DNA from: Actinomycetota bacterium
GTDB taxonomy: Bacteria > Actinomycetota > Thermoleophilia > Gaiellales > Gaiellaceae
Length of the DNA stretch: 33,062 bases
Direction of reading: 5' to 3'
Assembly (NCBI GenBank): GCA_005883355.1
Contig: VAXG01000025.1
Location: forward strand, 1 to 33,062
Of this stretch, positions 15,060 through 22,436 are shown in pieces. The notes below the pieces were generated by a model. That model was not told the DNA's origin and did no database searches. It worked only from the letters and a program-made list of their open reading frames with translations. The number at the start of each line of letters is the position of its first letter. Positions within the stretch are counted from its first letter, which is position 1. Made by a program: the position numbers and the translations under genes.

Positions 15060-16246
15060 ACGCTCGCTTTCTCCGCAGCGGCCTTGCCCGCGCGGCGTCC
15101 GAACACACAACACTCGAGCAACGAGTTCCCCATCATGCGGTTGCGGCCGTGCGTGCCGCCGGCGATCTCGCCGCAGGCGTAGAGCCCTTCGAGCGTCGTC
15201 TCGGCATTCGCGTCGATCACGAGGCCGCCGTTTTGGTAGTGGAGAACGGGATACGTAAACAGTCGTTCGCGGAGCGGGTCGATTCCGCCCGCACGGTACC
15301 GGCGCAGCATGTACGGCAGCGAGACGTTGGCGTCGGCCTCGGAGATCCGGGTCGTGTCGAGATACACCGCCGGTCGCCCGTCGGGCGTCTCGACGCCTTT
15401 GCCTTTCTCGACCTCCTCGACGATCGCCTGGCTGACGGCATCGCGCGGGCCGAGCGAATCGGTGAACTCCTCGCCGTCGGCATTGAGGAGGACGGCGCCG
15501 TAGGCTCGGGTCGTCTCCGGAATGGAGTAGCCCTGCATGTTCTCCGGCCATGCGCCGCCATTCGGGTGGTACTGGAGCGCGTCGAAGTCGCGGAGCTCCG
15601 CGCCGAGGTCGACCGCGATCTGCGTCACCTCGCCGGTCGCGCCCGGATGATTCGTCGAGAGCTCGCCGCGCTCTTCCGCAACGCGGAAACACCGCCCGCC
15701 CGCTGCGAGGACCACCGTCGTGGCGTCGATCGTGTGATCCCCGCAGCGTGCGCGCCAGCCGTTCTCGGTCCGGGCGAGGTCGGCGAGCGGTGACTTGGGA
15801 AAGGTCTGGATGCCGGAGCTCTCGGCGGAGTCGCGGAGCGCGGTCGTGATCGCGTGTCCCGTGCGGTCTCCCACCTGCAGGAGCCGCTTGCGCGAGGCGC
15901 CGCCGCAGCGCGCAAGACGGTAGCCGCCGTTCTCGCGCGTGAACTCGACGCCGAGCTCCTCGAGCCAGTGGATGGCGGACGGCGCCTCACCGGTGAGAAT
16001 CTCCACCAGCGCGGGGTCGGCTGTCTCGTGAGAGGACTTCCAGACATCGGCTGCGTGCTGCTCGGGCGAGTCGTCGTCCCCGAACGCGGCCTGGATACCG
16101 CCCTGCGCCTTGGCGGAGTTGCAGGACTGAAGCGCTCCCTTGGTCGCCAGCGCGACCCGCGCTCCGGCCCGCTTCGCGGAGACCGCAGCCGCGAGCCCCG
16201 AGGCGCCGCTGCCGATCACGAGCACGTCAAAGGGGGAGTCCGCCAC
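15056..16246 (-). CDS. Fumarate reductase / L-aspartate oxidase-like FAD flavoprotein (short form)
   Basis: A 396-aa FAD protein of the SdhA/FrdA/NadB superfamily. It has the dinucleotide loop VIGSGASGLAAA, SAKAQGGIQAAFGDD, the capping-domain His in FDALQYHPNGG, the catalytic-type Arg in LGPRDAVSQAI and the FAD-closing HGRNRMMGNSLLECCVFG. It differs from SdhA/FrdA in lacking the FAD-linking His before AQGG (here SCNSAKAQGG) and the whole C-terminal helical domain; usual family members are 530-600 aa. Expected activity is redox of a C4-type diacid or related alpha-beta bond. GTG 16246 is preferred, with TAAGGT 9 nt upstream; GTG 16252 is also possible. Its stop overlaps the hydro-lyase alpha start. 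Confidence 0.83.
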   Translation of the reverse strand: MADSPFDVLVIGSGASGLAAAVSAKRAGARVALATKGALQSCNSAKAQGGIQAAFGDDDSPEQHAADVWKSSHETADPALVEILTGEAPSAIHWLEELGVEFTRENGGYRLARCGGASRKRLLQVGDRTGHAITTALRDSAESSGIQTFPKSPLADLARTENGWRARCGDHTIDATTVVLAAGGRCFRVAEERGELSTNHPGATGEVTQIAVDLGAELRDFDALQYHPNGGAWPENMQGYSIPETTRAYGAVLLNADGEEFTDSLGPRDAVSQAIVEEVEKGKGVETPDGRPAVYLDTTRISEADANVSLPYMLRRYRAGGIDPLRERLFTYPVLHYQNGGLVIDANAETTLEGLYACGEIAGGTHGRNRMMGNSLLECCVFGRRAGKAAAEKASV

Positions 16247-16255
16247 GACCACCAG

Positions 16256-16261
16256 ACCTTA
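16256..16261 (-). promoter_or_regulatory. -10 element upstream of the flavoprotein gene
   Basis: On the minus strand TAAGGT lies 9 nt before GTG 16246, in an AT-richer gap. It would start a transcript running from the flavoprotein through comA and cysH. Confidence 0.5.
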
Positions 16262-16272
16262 CCACGATCCAG

Positions 16273-16289
16273 CTAATCCGACGTATTAG
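16273..16289. promoter_or_regulatory. Inverted repeat upstream of the flavoprotein operon (candidate LysR site)
   Basis: CTAAT (16273-16277), 7-nt spacer, ATTAG (16285-16289): a perfect 5-bp-arm inverted repeat. It sits 12 bp upstream of the TAAGGT -10 element on the minus strand, a place suited to an activator. LysR-type regulators bind such AT-rich dyads, and a LysR gene lies just upstream. Confidence 0.4.
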
Positions 16290-16299
16290 GTGTCGTTAT

Positions 16300-17262
16300 T
16301 CAATAGATCGAATGCAAGAGCTCTTCGACCTGGGCCTGGCTCGCCGGTCGTGGGTTCGCCTTGGCGCCGGCGCGCTCGACCGTTGCGGCGGCGATCTCTC
16401 CGAGCTCGTCCTCCGGGACCCCGAAGTCGCGGAGTCGCTCGAACCCTCCCAGCCGCGCCAGCTCTTCCACCCGAGTGGCCGGATCCTCCGTGCCGAGCGC
16501 TTCGCCGAATCTGCGCACGGCTTCGGGCTCGGCCTGCGCGTTGAAGCGCAACGCTGCCGGCAGGGCGAGACCGTTCATCGCGCCGTGAGGCAATCCATAG
16601 CGCCCGCCGAGGGCCTGGGCGATTGCATGCCCGAGGGCGAGCATCGAGCCTCCGAGGGCCATCCCCGAATGCATCGCACCCTCCAGCAGTCGCGTCCGGG
16701 CATCGAGATCCTGCAGCGCGTCGACGACTCGTGGCAACCACGCCCCGATCAGCCGCGCCCCGGTGAGGGCATGCTCGTCCGCCTCCGGATTGTGGCCTTT
16801 GACATAGAGCGCTTCCGCGCTGTGCGCGAGCGCGTTGAGCGCGGTGCCGACCGTCTCGGCGCGCGGGAGTGACAACGTCAGCTCCGGTTCGTAGACGACG
16901 CCGCCGAGCCGGGCGCCGGCTCCCCCGCCCCGCATCTTGCGCCCGGAATCGCGGATCCCGTAGAAGGACGTCCACTCGGCTCCCGAATACGTCGTCGGGA
17001 CCGAGACGACCGGCACGCCGGCTTCGGCAGAGATGGCCTTCCCGAGGTCGATCGCGCTGCCGCCGCCCACAGCGATCACACCGTCGCCTGCCTGTTCCGC
17101 GGCACCTGCGACCTGATGCGACGGAACCTCGGTCCAAAGCGCCGCGGCGCGCACGCCCAGGTTCGTTCCGGCCCAGCGCTCGCTCGCGACGAGCAGCGGC
17201 TCACTGATTCCGAGCCGGCCGAGCACGCCGGGGAGCTGGGCGAGGCCCCAGCTGACGATCAC
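16300..17262 (-). CDS. Iron-containing alcohol dehydrogenase-like / maleylacetate reductase family
   Basis: A 320-aa NAD(P)-dependent enzyme of the Fe-ADH superfamily. The nucleotide motif GVIAVGGGSAIDLGKAIS is at 61-78, then VVSVPTTYSGAEWTSF. In the metal region ALNALAHSAEALY has Asn143 where classical Fe-ADHs have the metal-binding Asp, and His147, His212 (ALGHAIAQ) and His226 (GLPHGAMNG) remain. The Asn form is typical of maleylacetate reductases. The natural substrate could be maleylacetate or another 2-oxo or aldehyde acid; sulfo-compounds are possible from context only. The ATG overlaps the LysR stop by 4 bp, so both are one unit. Confidence 0.85.
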   Translation of the reverse strand: MIVSWGLAQLPGVLGRLGISEPLLVASERWAGTNLGVRAAALWTEVPSHQVAGAAEQAGDGVIAVGGGSAIDLGKAISAEAGVPVVSVPTTYSGAEWTSFYGIRDSGRKMRGGGAGARLGGVVYEPELTLSLPRAETVGTALNALAHSAEALYVKGHNPEADEHALTGARLIGAWLPRVVDALQDLDARTRLLEGAMHSGMALGGSMLALGHAIAQALGGRYGLPHGAMNGLALPAALRFNAQAEPEAVRRFGEALGTEDPATRVEELARLGGFERLRDFGVPEDELGEIAAATVERAGAKANPRPASQAQVEELLHSIY

Positions 17263-18155
17263 GCCGGCAGGTGCTCCTGCGCAAAGGAGATGAACGCACG
17301 TGCGGCGCGCGTTTCGCTGCGCCCGCTAGCGCGGGCAAGGAAGATCTCGCGCACCGGGTCGAGCCCGCGGACGCGCGCAGTTGCGATGCGGCCGGCGTCG
17401 AGATCGGCCTCGATCGCGAGGCGGGAGATGAAGGCGATGCCGTGTCCGGCGACGACCGCGCTCCGCACGGATTCCTGCAGACCGAGCTCGAGGTGGACGT
17501 CGAGGTCGCGCAGCCGCATGCCGGCCTTGCGCAACTCGTCCTCGATGACCTGCCGGACGCCTGCCCCCTCCTGCATGACGATCAGCTTCTCGCCCTTCAG
17601 ATCGTCGAGCGAGATCGTCTTGCCGGCGAAGCGATGAACTGACGGACAGGCGAGCACGACCTCGTCGCGAAAGAACGGCTCGAACGCGACGCCTCGGTGG
17701 CGGCGTCCCGCTCCTACGATGCCGAGCTCGAGCTCTCGCTCCCCGACTCGGTCGACGACCGTTTGCGTGTCGGAGACGATCAGCCGCACCCGGACGTCGG
17801 GATGCTGTTCCTGGAACTCGCAGAGCAGGAGCGGGACGACCGTGCCTCCGGGACCGGTCGACGCGCCCAGCTCGAGCGTGCCGGTGATCGCACCCTCGTC
17901 GTCCGCGTCGAGATCCTCGAGCAGGTGCTCCTCGGCGGCGAGCAGGCGCTGAGCCGAGGCGTAGAGGCGCCTGCCGGCCTCCGTCGGCTCCACGCGCCGG
18001 CCGGAGCGGTCGAGCAGCTGCCGCCCGAGCCGCTGCTCGAGGGAGCGGATCTGCAGGCTGACGGCTGGTTGGGTGACCCCGAGCCGTTCGGCAGCCTGGG
18101 AGAAGCTCTTCCTCTCGACCACGGCACAGAATGCGGCCAGCTGACGCGTGTCCAT
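17259..18155 (-). CDS. LysR-family transcriptional regulator
   Basis: A 298-aa LTTR. The N-terminal winged helix-turn-helix is clear: QLAAFCAVVERKSFSQAAE, then LGVTQPAVSLQIRSLEQRLG. The rest is a type-2 periplasmic-binding-like effector domain (LELGIVGAG, VVLACPSVHRFAG, SVRSAVVAGHGIAFIS) resembling the CysL/CbbR branch. It probably senses a pathway metabolite and controls the genes that follow. ATG 18155 is chosen over ATG 18161 because CATAAT lies 8 nt upstream. The start region carries a GCAT-N5-ATGC dyad. It is divergent from the sugar-phosphate transferase by 53 bp and overlaps the Fe-ADH gene. Confidence 0.9.
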   Translation of the reverse strand: MDTRQLAAFCAVVERKSFSQAAERLGVTQPAVSLQIRSLEQRLGRQLLDRSGRRVEPTEAGRRLYASAQRLLAAEEHLLEDLDADDEGAITGTLELGASTGPGGTVVPLLLCEFQEQHPDVRVRLIVSDTQTVVDRVGERELELGIVGAGRRHRGVAFEPFFRDEVVLACPSVHRFAGKTISLDDLKGEKLIVMQEGAGVRQVIEDELRKAGMRLRDLDVHLELGLQESVRSAVVAGHGIAFISRLAIEADLDAGRIATARVRGLDPVREIFLARASGRSETRAARAFISFAQEHLPA

Positions 18156-18157
18156 AA

Positions 18158-18170
18158 GCATTCATTATGC
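18158..18170. promoter_or_regulatory. Dyad over the lysR promoter (candidate autoregulatory operator)
   Basis: GCATTCATTATGC is a 4-bp-arm dyad (GCAT-N5-ATGC) that covers the CATAAT -10 hexamer of lysR (18164-18169). LTTRs commonly repress their own gene by binding over the promoter. The assignment is inferred. Confidence 0.4.
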
Positions 18171-18196
18171 AACCCGGGGCCGAGTGAGGCAGTCTC

Positions 18197-18202
18197 TACG
18201 AT
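18197..18202 (+). promoter_or_regulatory. -10 element of a probable leaderless promoter
   Basis: TACGAT lies 6 nt before GTG 18209 of the sugar-phosphate transferase gene, with no Shine-Dalgarno. Confidence 0.5.
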
Positions 18203-18208
18203 CAGGAC

Positions 18209-18886
18209 GTGGCCACGCCGCAGTCGAGCGACTCCTTCATCCTGCGGTTTTCGGAGCTGACCGAGGAAAGCGAGACCCGGCCGCGCGATGCCGCGCTGCG
18301 CGCGTTCGACATCACGCTCTCGGCGTTCTTCCTGCTCGTTTTGCTGCCGCTCACGGTGCCGATCGCTCTACTTCTCCTCCTGACGAGCGGACGACCGCTC
18401 TTCTACCGCGGCGAACGGGTCGGGCGCGGCGGTCACGTCTTCGAGATGCTCAAGCTCAGGACGCTGCGCGAAAATGCGGAGGAGCGGCTCGGCCCTTACC
18501 TCGGCGAGGAGCTCGTGCAGCGCACGCGAGGGGAGACGACCGCGATCGGGGGCTGGCTACGCGCGACGCAGCTCGACGAGATCCCGCAGCTCTGGAACGT
18601 CGTGCGCGGCGACATGAGCCTCGTCGGGCCGAGACCGATCCGGCCCCGCTTCTTCGCAGAGCTCGTGGAGGAGCTGCCGGCGTACTGGCAACGGCTCGTC
18701 GTCCGGCCCGGGCTCACCGGCTTCGCCCAGGTGCGTCGGGGCTACGAGACCTCGATGGCCGAGAAGCTCGCGCACGACCTCGAGTGGATCGCAGATCGTT
18801 CGTTGCGGCTGTACCTGCGCACGCTCGCAACGACCGCGTGGCGGGTGCTGGGCCAGTTCGCGCGCGGCCTCGCCGCGCGCAGCTAG
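18209..18886 (+). CDS. Undecaprenyl-phosphate sugar-phosphate transferase (bacterial sugar transferase)
   Basis: A 225-aa membrane enzyme that places the first sugar phosphate on undecaprenyl phosphate to begin a surface glycan. It has one membrane segment (ITLSAFFLLVLLPLTVPIAL, about 32-51). The catalytic domain follows: RGERVGRGGHVFEMLKLRT, then the Asp/Glu motif LDEIPQLWNVVRGDMSLVGP with PRPIRPRFF, and RPGLTGFAQVRRGYE. This is the short one-segment type (as PglC/WbaP C-terminal domain), without the N-terminal CoA-binding half. A leaderless-type -10 is present. Likely partners in the window are the CapD-type dehydratase, the DegT aminotransferase, WecB and the ligase-like protein. Confidence 0.9.
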   Translation: MATPQSSDSFILRFSELTEESETRPRDAALRAFDITLSAFFLLVLLPLTVPIALLLLLTSGRPLFYRGERVGRGGHVFEMLKLRTLRENAEERLGPYLGEELVQRTRGETTAIGGWLRATQLDEIPQLWNVVRGDMSLVGPRPIRPRFFAELVEELPAYWQRLVVRPGLTGFAQVRRGYETSMAEKLAHDLEWIADRSLRLYLRTLATTAWRVLGQFARGLAARS

Positions 18887-18919
18887 CGCAGAAGCAGGCA
18901 CGTGTCGCCGGTAGGGGCG

Positions 18920-20506
18920 CTAAACGTCGAGCCGCGCGTCCTCGAGGTCGAGATCGCGCTGGAGGCGACGCTCGACGTCGCCGCTGATCACGCCCCGGCG
19001 GCGGAGATCCACGATCTCGCTCCGCTCGGCCTCGAGCAGCTCTCGGCGGAGCCGCTGGTAGTTGAGCGAGCGCTCCTCGATGCTGCCGTCGTCGTCCCGG
19101 TCGAAGCGCGAGGAGAACCTGTCCCGGCGGAAACCGTACAACCCGCGCAGTCGTTCGGCCGTATCGTCGCGAACCCACTCTTCTCCCGTCAGCTCCTCGA
19201 GTCGCGCGAGCGCAGCGTCGGCCGCCTTGATCCGCGCCTTCGCGTCCTCCTTCTCGTCGAGGTGGTCGGCCTCGATCCCGAACATCCTGATGACGATCGG
19301 CAGCGTCAGCCCTTGGAACACGAGCGTCCCGAGGATGACGCAGAAGGTGAGGAAGATGATCAGATCCCGGTCGGGAAACGGGGCGCCCGAGTGCGTGGTC
19401 AGAGGGATCGCCAAGGCGGCGGCGAGCGACACCGCGCCCCGCATGCCGGACCACGCCACGACGAGCGGGTGGCCGATCGTTGCGCGCCCACGCTCGACCC
19501 GACGGGAGATGAGCTTCGGCAGGTACAGGAAGATCGGTGCCCAGATCAGTCTCGTGCCGACGACGGCAGCGGTTGTCAGGAGCCCGTACCTGATCAGTGT
19601 CCCTGCGGATTGTCCGGTCAGGACATCGAGGATGTGGGACAGCTGAAGGCCAACGAGGGCGAACAGCAGAGCGTTGAGGACGAAGAAGAGGATCTCGAAT
19701 ACTGCAACTCCTTGCAGCCGCGTCTGCACCGATGTGAGCTCGGGCGTTCGCCAGCCGAGGTAGATGCCGGCTGTGACCACGGCGAGAACGCCGGACGCGT
19801 CCGCCGCATTCGCCGGGATGAAGGCGAGGTACCCGGTCATGAGGGCGATCGTCACCTCGACCGGGGGATTGTCGAGCCTCCGCCGCAGTGCAGCGACGAG
19901 GAAGCCGACGACAAGCCCGATTCCCACGCCGCCCACGACGCTCCAGAGGAAGTGCCACGACGCGTTCCAGAACGAGAAAGCGCCCGACACCGCGGCGGTC
20001 ACCGCAACGCGGTAGAGCACGAGCGCGGTGCCGTCGTTCACCAGCGCCTCACCCTCCACGACGGTGACGATTCGACGTGGGACGCCCAGCCGCCGCATGA
20101 TCGCCGTCGCGGCGATGGGATCCGTGGGCGAGACGATCGCCCCGAGCACGAACGCCGCACTCCACGACATGGAATCGACCGCCGCGTGGGCCGCGACGGC
20201 GACGACTGTCATCGTCGCGATGACCAATCCGATCGCCAGCATCCCGATCGGACGGGCGTTCGCACGTAAGTCCCTCAAGGAGGTGAAGAACGCGGAGGCG
20301 TAGAGCAGCGGCGGCAAGACGGCGATGAGGACGACGTCAGGGGGCAACTGGAGCGTCGGGATGCCGGGTATGAAGCCGAGCGCCAGTCCCCCGAGCACGA
20401 GGAAGATCGGATAGGGAACGCGCAGCAGCGGCGCGGTCACGAGCATGGCCGCGACCGCCAGCAGCAAGCCCACCAGGAGGAGCTGCTCGTGCACCCCGAA
20501 GTGCAT
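18920..20506 (-). CDS. CPA1-family Na+/H+ antiporter
   Basis: A 528-aa secondary transporter with about 12 membrane segments in the first 400 residues. Family motifs are LPPLLYASAFFTSL, AIVSPTDPIAATAIMRRLG and the ion-site VEGEALVNDGTALVLY with its Asn-Asp pair, and WSGMRGAVSLAAALAIPL. The last 120 residues form a charged, helical cytoplasmic tail (DHLDEKEDAKARIKAADAA onward), usual for NhaP/YjcE-type bacterial members. It exchanges Na+ (or K+) for H+ in pH and salt balance. TAGGCT lies 6 nt before the ATG. It is divergent from asnB by 34 bp and converges on the sugar transferase with a 33-bp gap that has no terminator-like structure. Confidence 0.92.
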   Translation of the reverse strand: MHFGVHEQLLLVGLLLAVAAMLVTAPLLRVPYPIFLVLGGLALGFIPGIPTLQLPPDVVLIAVLPPLLYASAFFTSLRDLRANARPIGMLAIGLVIATMTVVAVAAHAAVDSMSWSAAFVLGAIVSPTDPIAATAIMRRLGVPRRIVTVVEGEALVNDGTALVLYRVAVTAAVSGAFSFWNASWHFLWSVVGGVGIGLVVGFLVAALRRRLDNPPVEVTIALMTGYLAFIPANAADASGVLAVVTAGIYLGWRTPELTSVQTRLQGVAVFEILFFVLNALLFALVGLQLSHILDVLTGQSAGTLIRYGLLTTAAVVGTRLIWAPIFLYLPKLISRRVERGRATIGHPLVVAWSGMRGAVSLAAALAIPLTTHSGAPFPDRDLIIFLTFCVILGTLVFQGLTLPIVIRMFGIEADHLDEKEDAKARIKAADAALARLEELTGEEWVRDDTAERLRGLYGFRRDRFSSRFDRDDDGSIEERSLNYQRLRRELLEAERSEIVDLRRRGVISGDVERRLQRDLDLEDARLDV

Positions 20507-20512
20507 CCCGGG

Positions 20513-20533
20513 AGCCTACGCCGCTCCTACACT
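20513..20533. promoter_or_regulatory. Divergent leaderless -10 elements, antiporter and asnB
   Basis: Minus strand: TAGGCT (20513-20518) lies 6 nt before ATG 20506. Plus strand: TACACT (20528-20533) lies 7 nt before ATG 20541. The two start codons are only 34 bp apart, so each -35 region must lie in or next to the other gene's coding sequence. Confidence 0.6.
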
Positions 20534-20540
20534 GCTGCGC

Positions 20541-22421
20541 ATGTGCGGGATCTGCGGCATCGCCTCGACGAACGGCTCGGCCGTCACCGACCGCGTCGCG
20601 GCGATGAGCGCGACACTCGTCCACCGAGGCCCGGACAGCTTCGGCGAGTTCAGCGACGGGGACATTGCGCTCGCAGCCCGACGGCTCTCGATCATCGACC
20701 TCGAGACGGGCGACCAGCCGATCGCGAACGAGGACGGAACGCTGCACGTCGTCCAGAACGGCGAGATCTACAACTACCGCGAACTGCGCCGCGAGCTCGA
20801 GCACGCCGGACATCAGTTCCGCACCCAGGGCGATACCGAGGTGCCGCTGCACCTCTACGAGGAGCACGGCGACCGGTTCGCCGAGCGCCTGCGGGGCATG
20901 TTCGCGATCGCGATCTGGGATGCACGCCGGCGTCGGCTCGTCCTCGCACGCGACCGCTTCGGGATCAAGCCGCTCTACTACCGCGCGGCCGACGGCGAGC
21001 TCGCGTTCGCCTCCGAGCTACGCGCTCTACCCCGCGGCGAGATCGACCTCGATGCCCTGGAGGCGTTCCTCGCGTTCAACTCGATCCCCGCGCCCCTGAC
21101 GATCTTCAGAGAGATCCGCAAGCTCCCGCCGGGCCAGCTTTTGACGTGGGAAGACGGCCGCCTCGCGTTGAAACGCTTCGCCCGGCCGGCGCCGATCGTC
21201 GAGCTACGCGAAGACGAGGAGGCGGAGCTCGTCGAGGAGCTCCGCTCACGCGTCCGCGACTCCGTGCGTGCGCACCTGGTCAGTGACGTTCCGGTCGGAG
21301 TTCTCCTCTCGGGCGGTGTCGACTCCGCGTTCCTTGCGGCGCTTGCTGCGGAGGAGAGCTCCGAGTCCCTGCGGACGTTCTCGATCGGCTTCGAGGAACG
21401 CTCGTTCGACGAGCTCGCCGACGCACGGCTCGTGGCGGAACGTTACGGGACGCAACACCGCGAGCTGATGCTCCGACCCGATGCCGCCTTGCTCCTACCG
21501 GCGCTCGCCGACGCGTTCGACGAGCCGTTCGCCGATTCATCCGCCCTGCCGACCTACCTCGTGTCGCAGCTCGCGGCGGGCGACGTCAAGGTCGCGCTTT
21601 CGGGCGAAGGGGGCGACGAGCTCTTCGGCGGCTACTACACGTACGCGGCGGACCTGCTGGCAGCCCGTGTCGGCGGCCTCGCGCGTCTGGCAGGTCCGCT
21701 CGTCGAGCGGCTGCCGACGTCGACGTCGAGGGCAAGCTTCGACTACAAGGCGAAGCGTTTCGTCCGCGCGGCACACCTGCCGCCGCTCGAGCGCCACCAT
21801 GGCTGGAAGGAGATCTTTTCCCAGGAGCTCCGTGCCCAGCTCAGGGGCGTCCCCTCGGCGTTCGATCCCGTCGACATCCTTCGCGACAGATATCGCGAGA
21901 CCGCTGGCGCCGACGAGCTCGCGCGGCTGCAGGACGTCGACCTCGGCATCTACCTCGTCGACGACCTGCTGGTGAAGACCGACCGCGCCTCGATGGCGCA
22001 TTCGCTCGAAGCCCGCGTGCCGTATCTCGACACGGTCGTGACGAACCTTGCGCTCGCGCTGCCCACGCGGCACAAGATCCGCGGCCTCTCGAAGAAGGTG
22101 CTGCTGCGCAAAGCGGCAGCGCCGCTGCTCCCGAGAGAGATCGTCCACGGCAAGAAACGTGGTTTCTCGATCCCGGCGGCGGCCTGGCTGAGAGGCGAGC
22201 TCGAGCCGTTCGCGCGGGAGACGCTCTCGCGCGGGACGCTGCACCGTCAGGGCTTCTTCCGCCCCGAGGTCGTGCAGCGTCTGCTGGACGACCACGTCGA
22301 CGGCCGCGAGGATCGCAGTCGCCAGCTCTGGGGCCTCCTGGCCTTCACGCTCTGGTACGAGCGGCACGTCGAGCGGACGCCGCAAGCGGCCGCGCGACCG
22401 GAAGTGCTCGTCGAGCGCTGA
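20541..22421 (+). CDS. asnB: Asparagine synthase (glutamine-hydrolysing)
   Basis: A 626-aa two-domain amidotransferase. The N-terminal class II glutaminase begins MCGICGIAS, with catalytic Cys2 after Met removal. RLSIIDLETGDQPIANE and NGEIYNYRELR are typical of it. The synthetase domain has the PP-loop LLSGGVDSAF at about 254-263 and LSGEGGDELFGGY. It converts aspartate (or a related carboxylate) to its amide with ATP and glutamine; in glycan clusters AsnB-like proteins often amidate uronic acids or sugar-linked carboxylates. ATG 20541 is fixed by the catalytic Cys and by TACACT 7 nt upstream. wecB follows after 15 bp. Confidence 0.93.
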   Translation: MCGICGIASTNGSAVTDRVAAMSATLVHRGPDSFGEFSDGDIALAARRLSIIDLETGDQPIANEDGTLHVVQNGEIYNYRELRRELEHAGHQFRTQGDTEVPLHLYEEHGDRFAERLRGMFAIAIWDARRRRLVLARDRFGIKPLYYRAADGELAFASELRALPRGEIDLDALEAFLAFNSIPAPLTIFREIRKLPPGQLLTWEDGRLALKRFARPAPIVELREDEEAELVEELRSRVRDSVRAHLVSDVPVGVLLSGGVDSAFLAALAAEESSESLRTFSIGFEERSFDELADARLVAERYGTQHRELMLRPDAALLLPALADAFDEPFADSSALPTYLVSQLAAGDVKVALSGEGGDELFGGYYTYAADLLAARVGGLARLAGPLVERLPTSTSRASFDYKAKRFVRAAHLPPLERHHGWKEIFSQELRAQLRGVPSAFDPVDILRDRYRETAGADELARLQDVDLGIYLVDDLLVKTDRASMAHSLEARVPYLDTVVTNLALALPTRHKIRGLSKKVLLRKAAAPLLPREIVHGKKRGFSIPAAAWLRGELEPFARETLSRGTLHRQGFFRPEVVQRLLDDHVDGREDRSRQLWGLLAFTLWYERHVERTPQAAARPEVLVER

Positions 22422-22423
22422 CC

Positions 22424-22429
22424 TAGACT
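22424..22429 (+). promoter_or_regulatory. -10 element of a probable leaderless promoter
   Basis: TAGACT lies 7 nt before ATG 22437 in the 15-bp gap after asnB. It implies that wecB can be transcribed independently of asnB. Confidence 0.5.
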
Positions 22430-22436
22430 CCTCCGA

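Noticed and set aside
12757..16246. Calling the cluster a coenzyme M pathway
   Set aside because: ComA alone is shared. ComB, ComC and ComDE and the Xanthobacter-type later enzymes are not recognised here.
16300..17262. Calling the Fe-ADH a sulfolactate dehydrogenase
   Set aside because: Known sulfolactate dehydrogenases belong to other families; only gene context points that way, so just the family is given.
18902..20269. Open frame of 455 codons on the plus strand
   Set aside because: Antisense of the antiporter gene, whose motifs and membrane segments are unmistakable.
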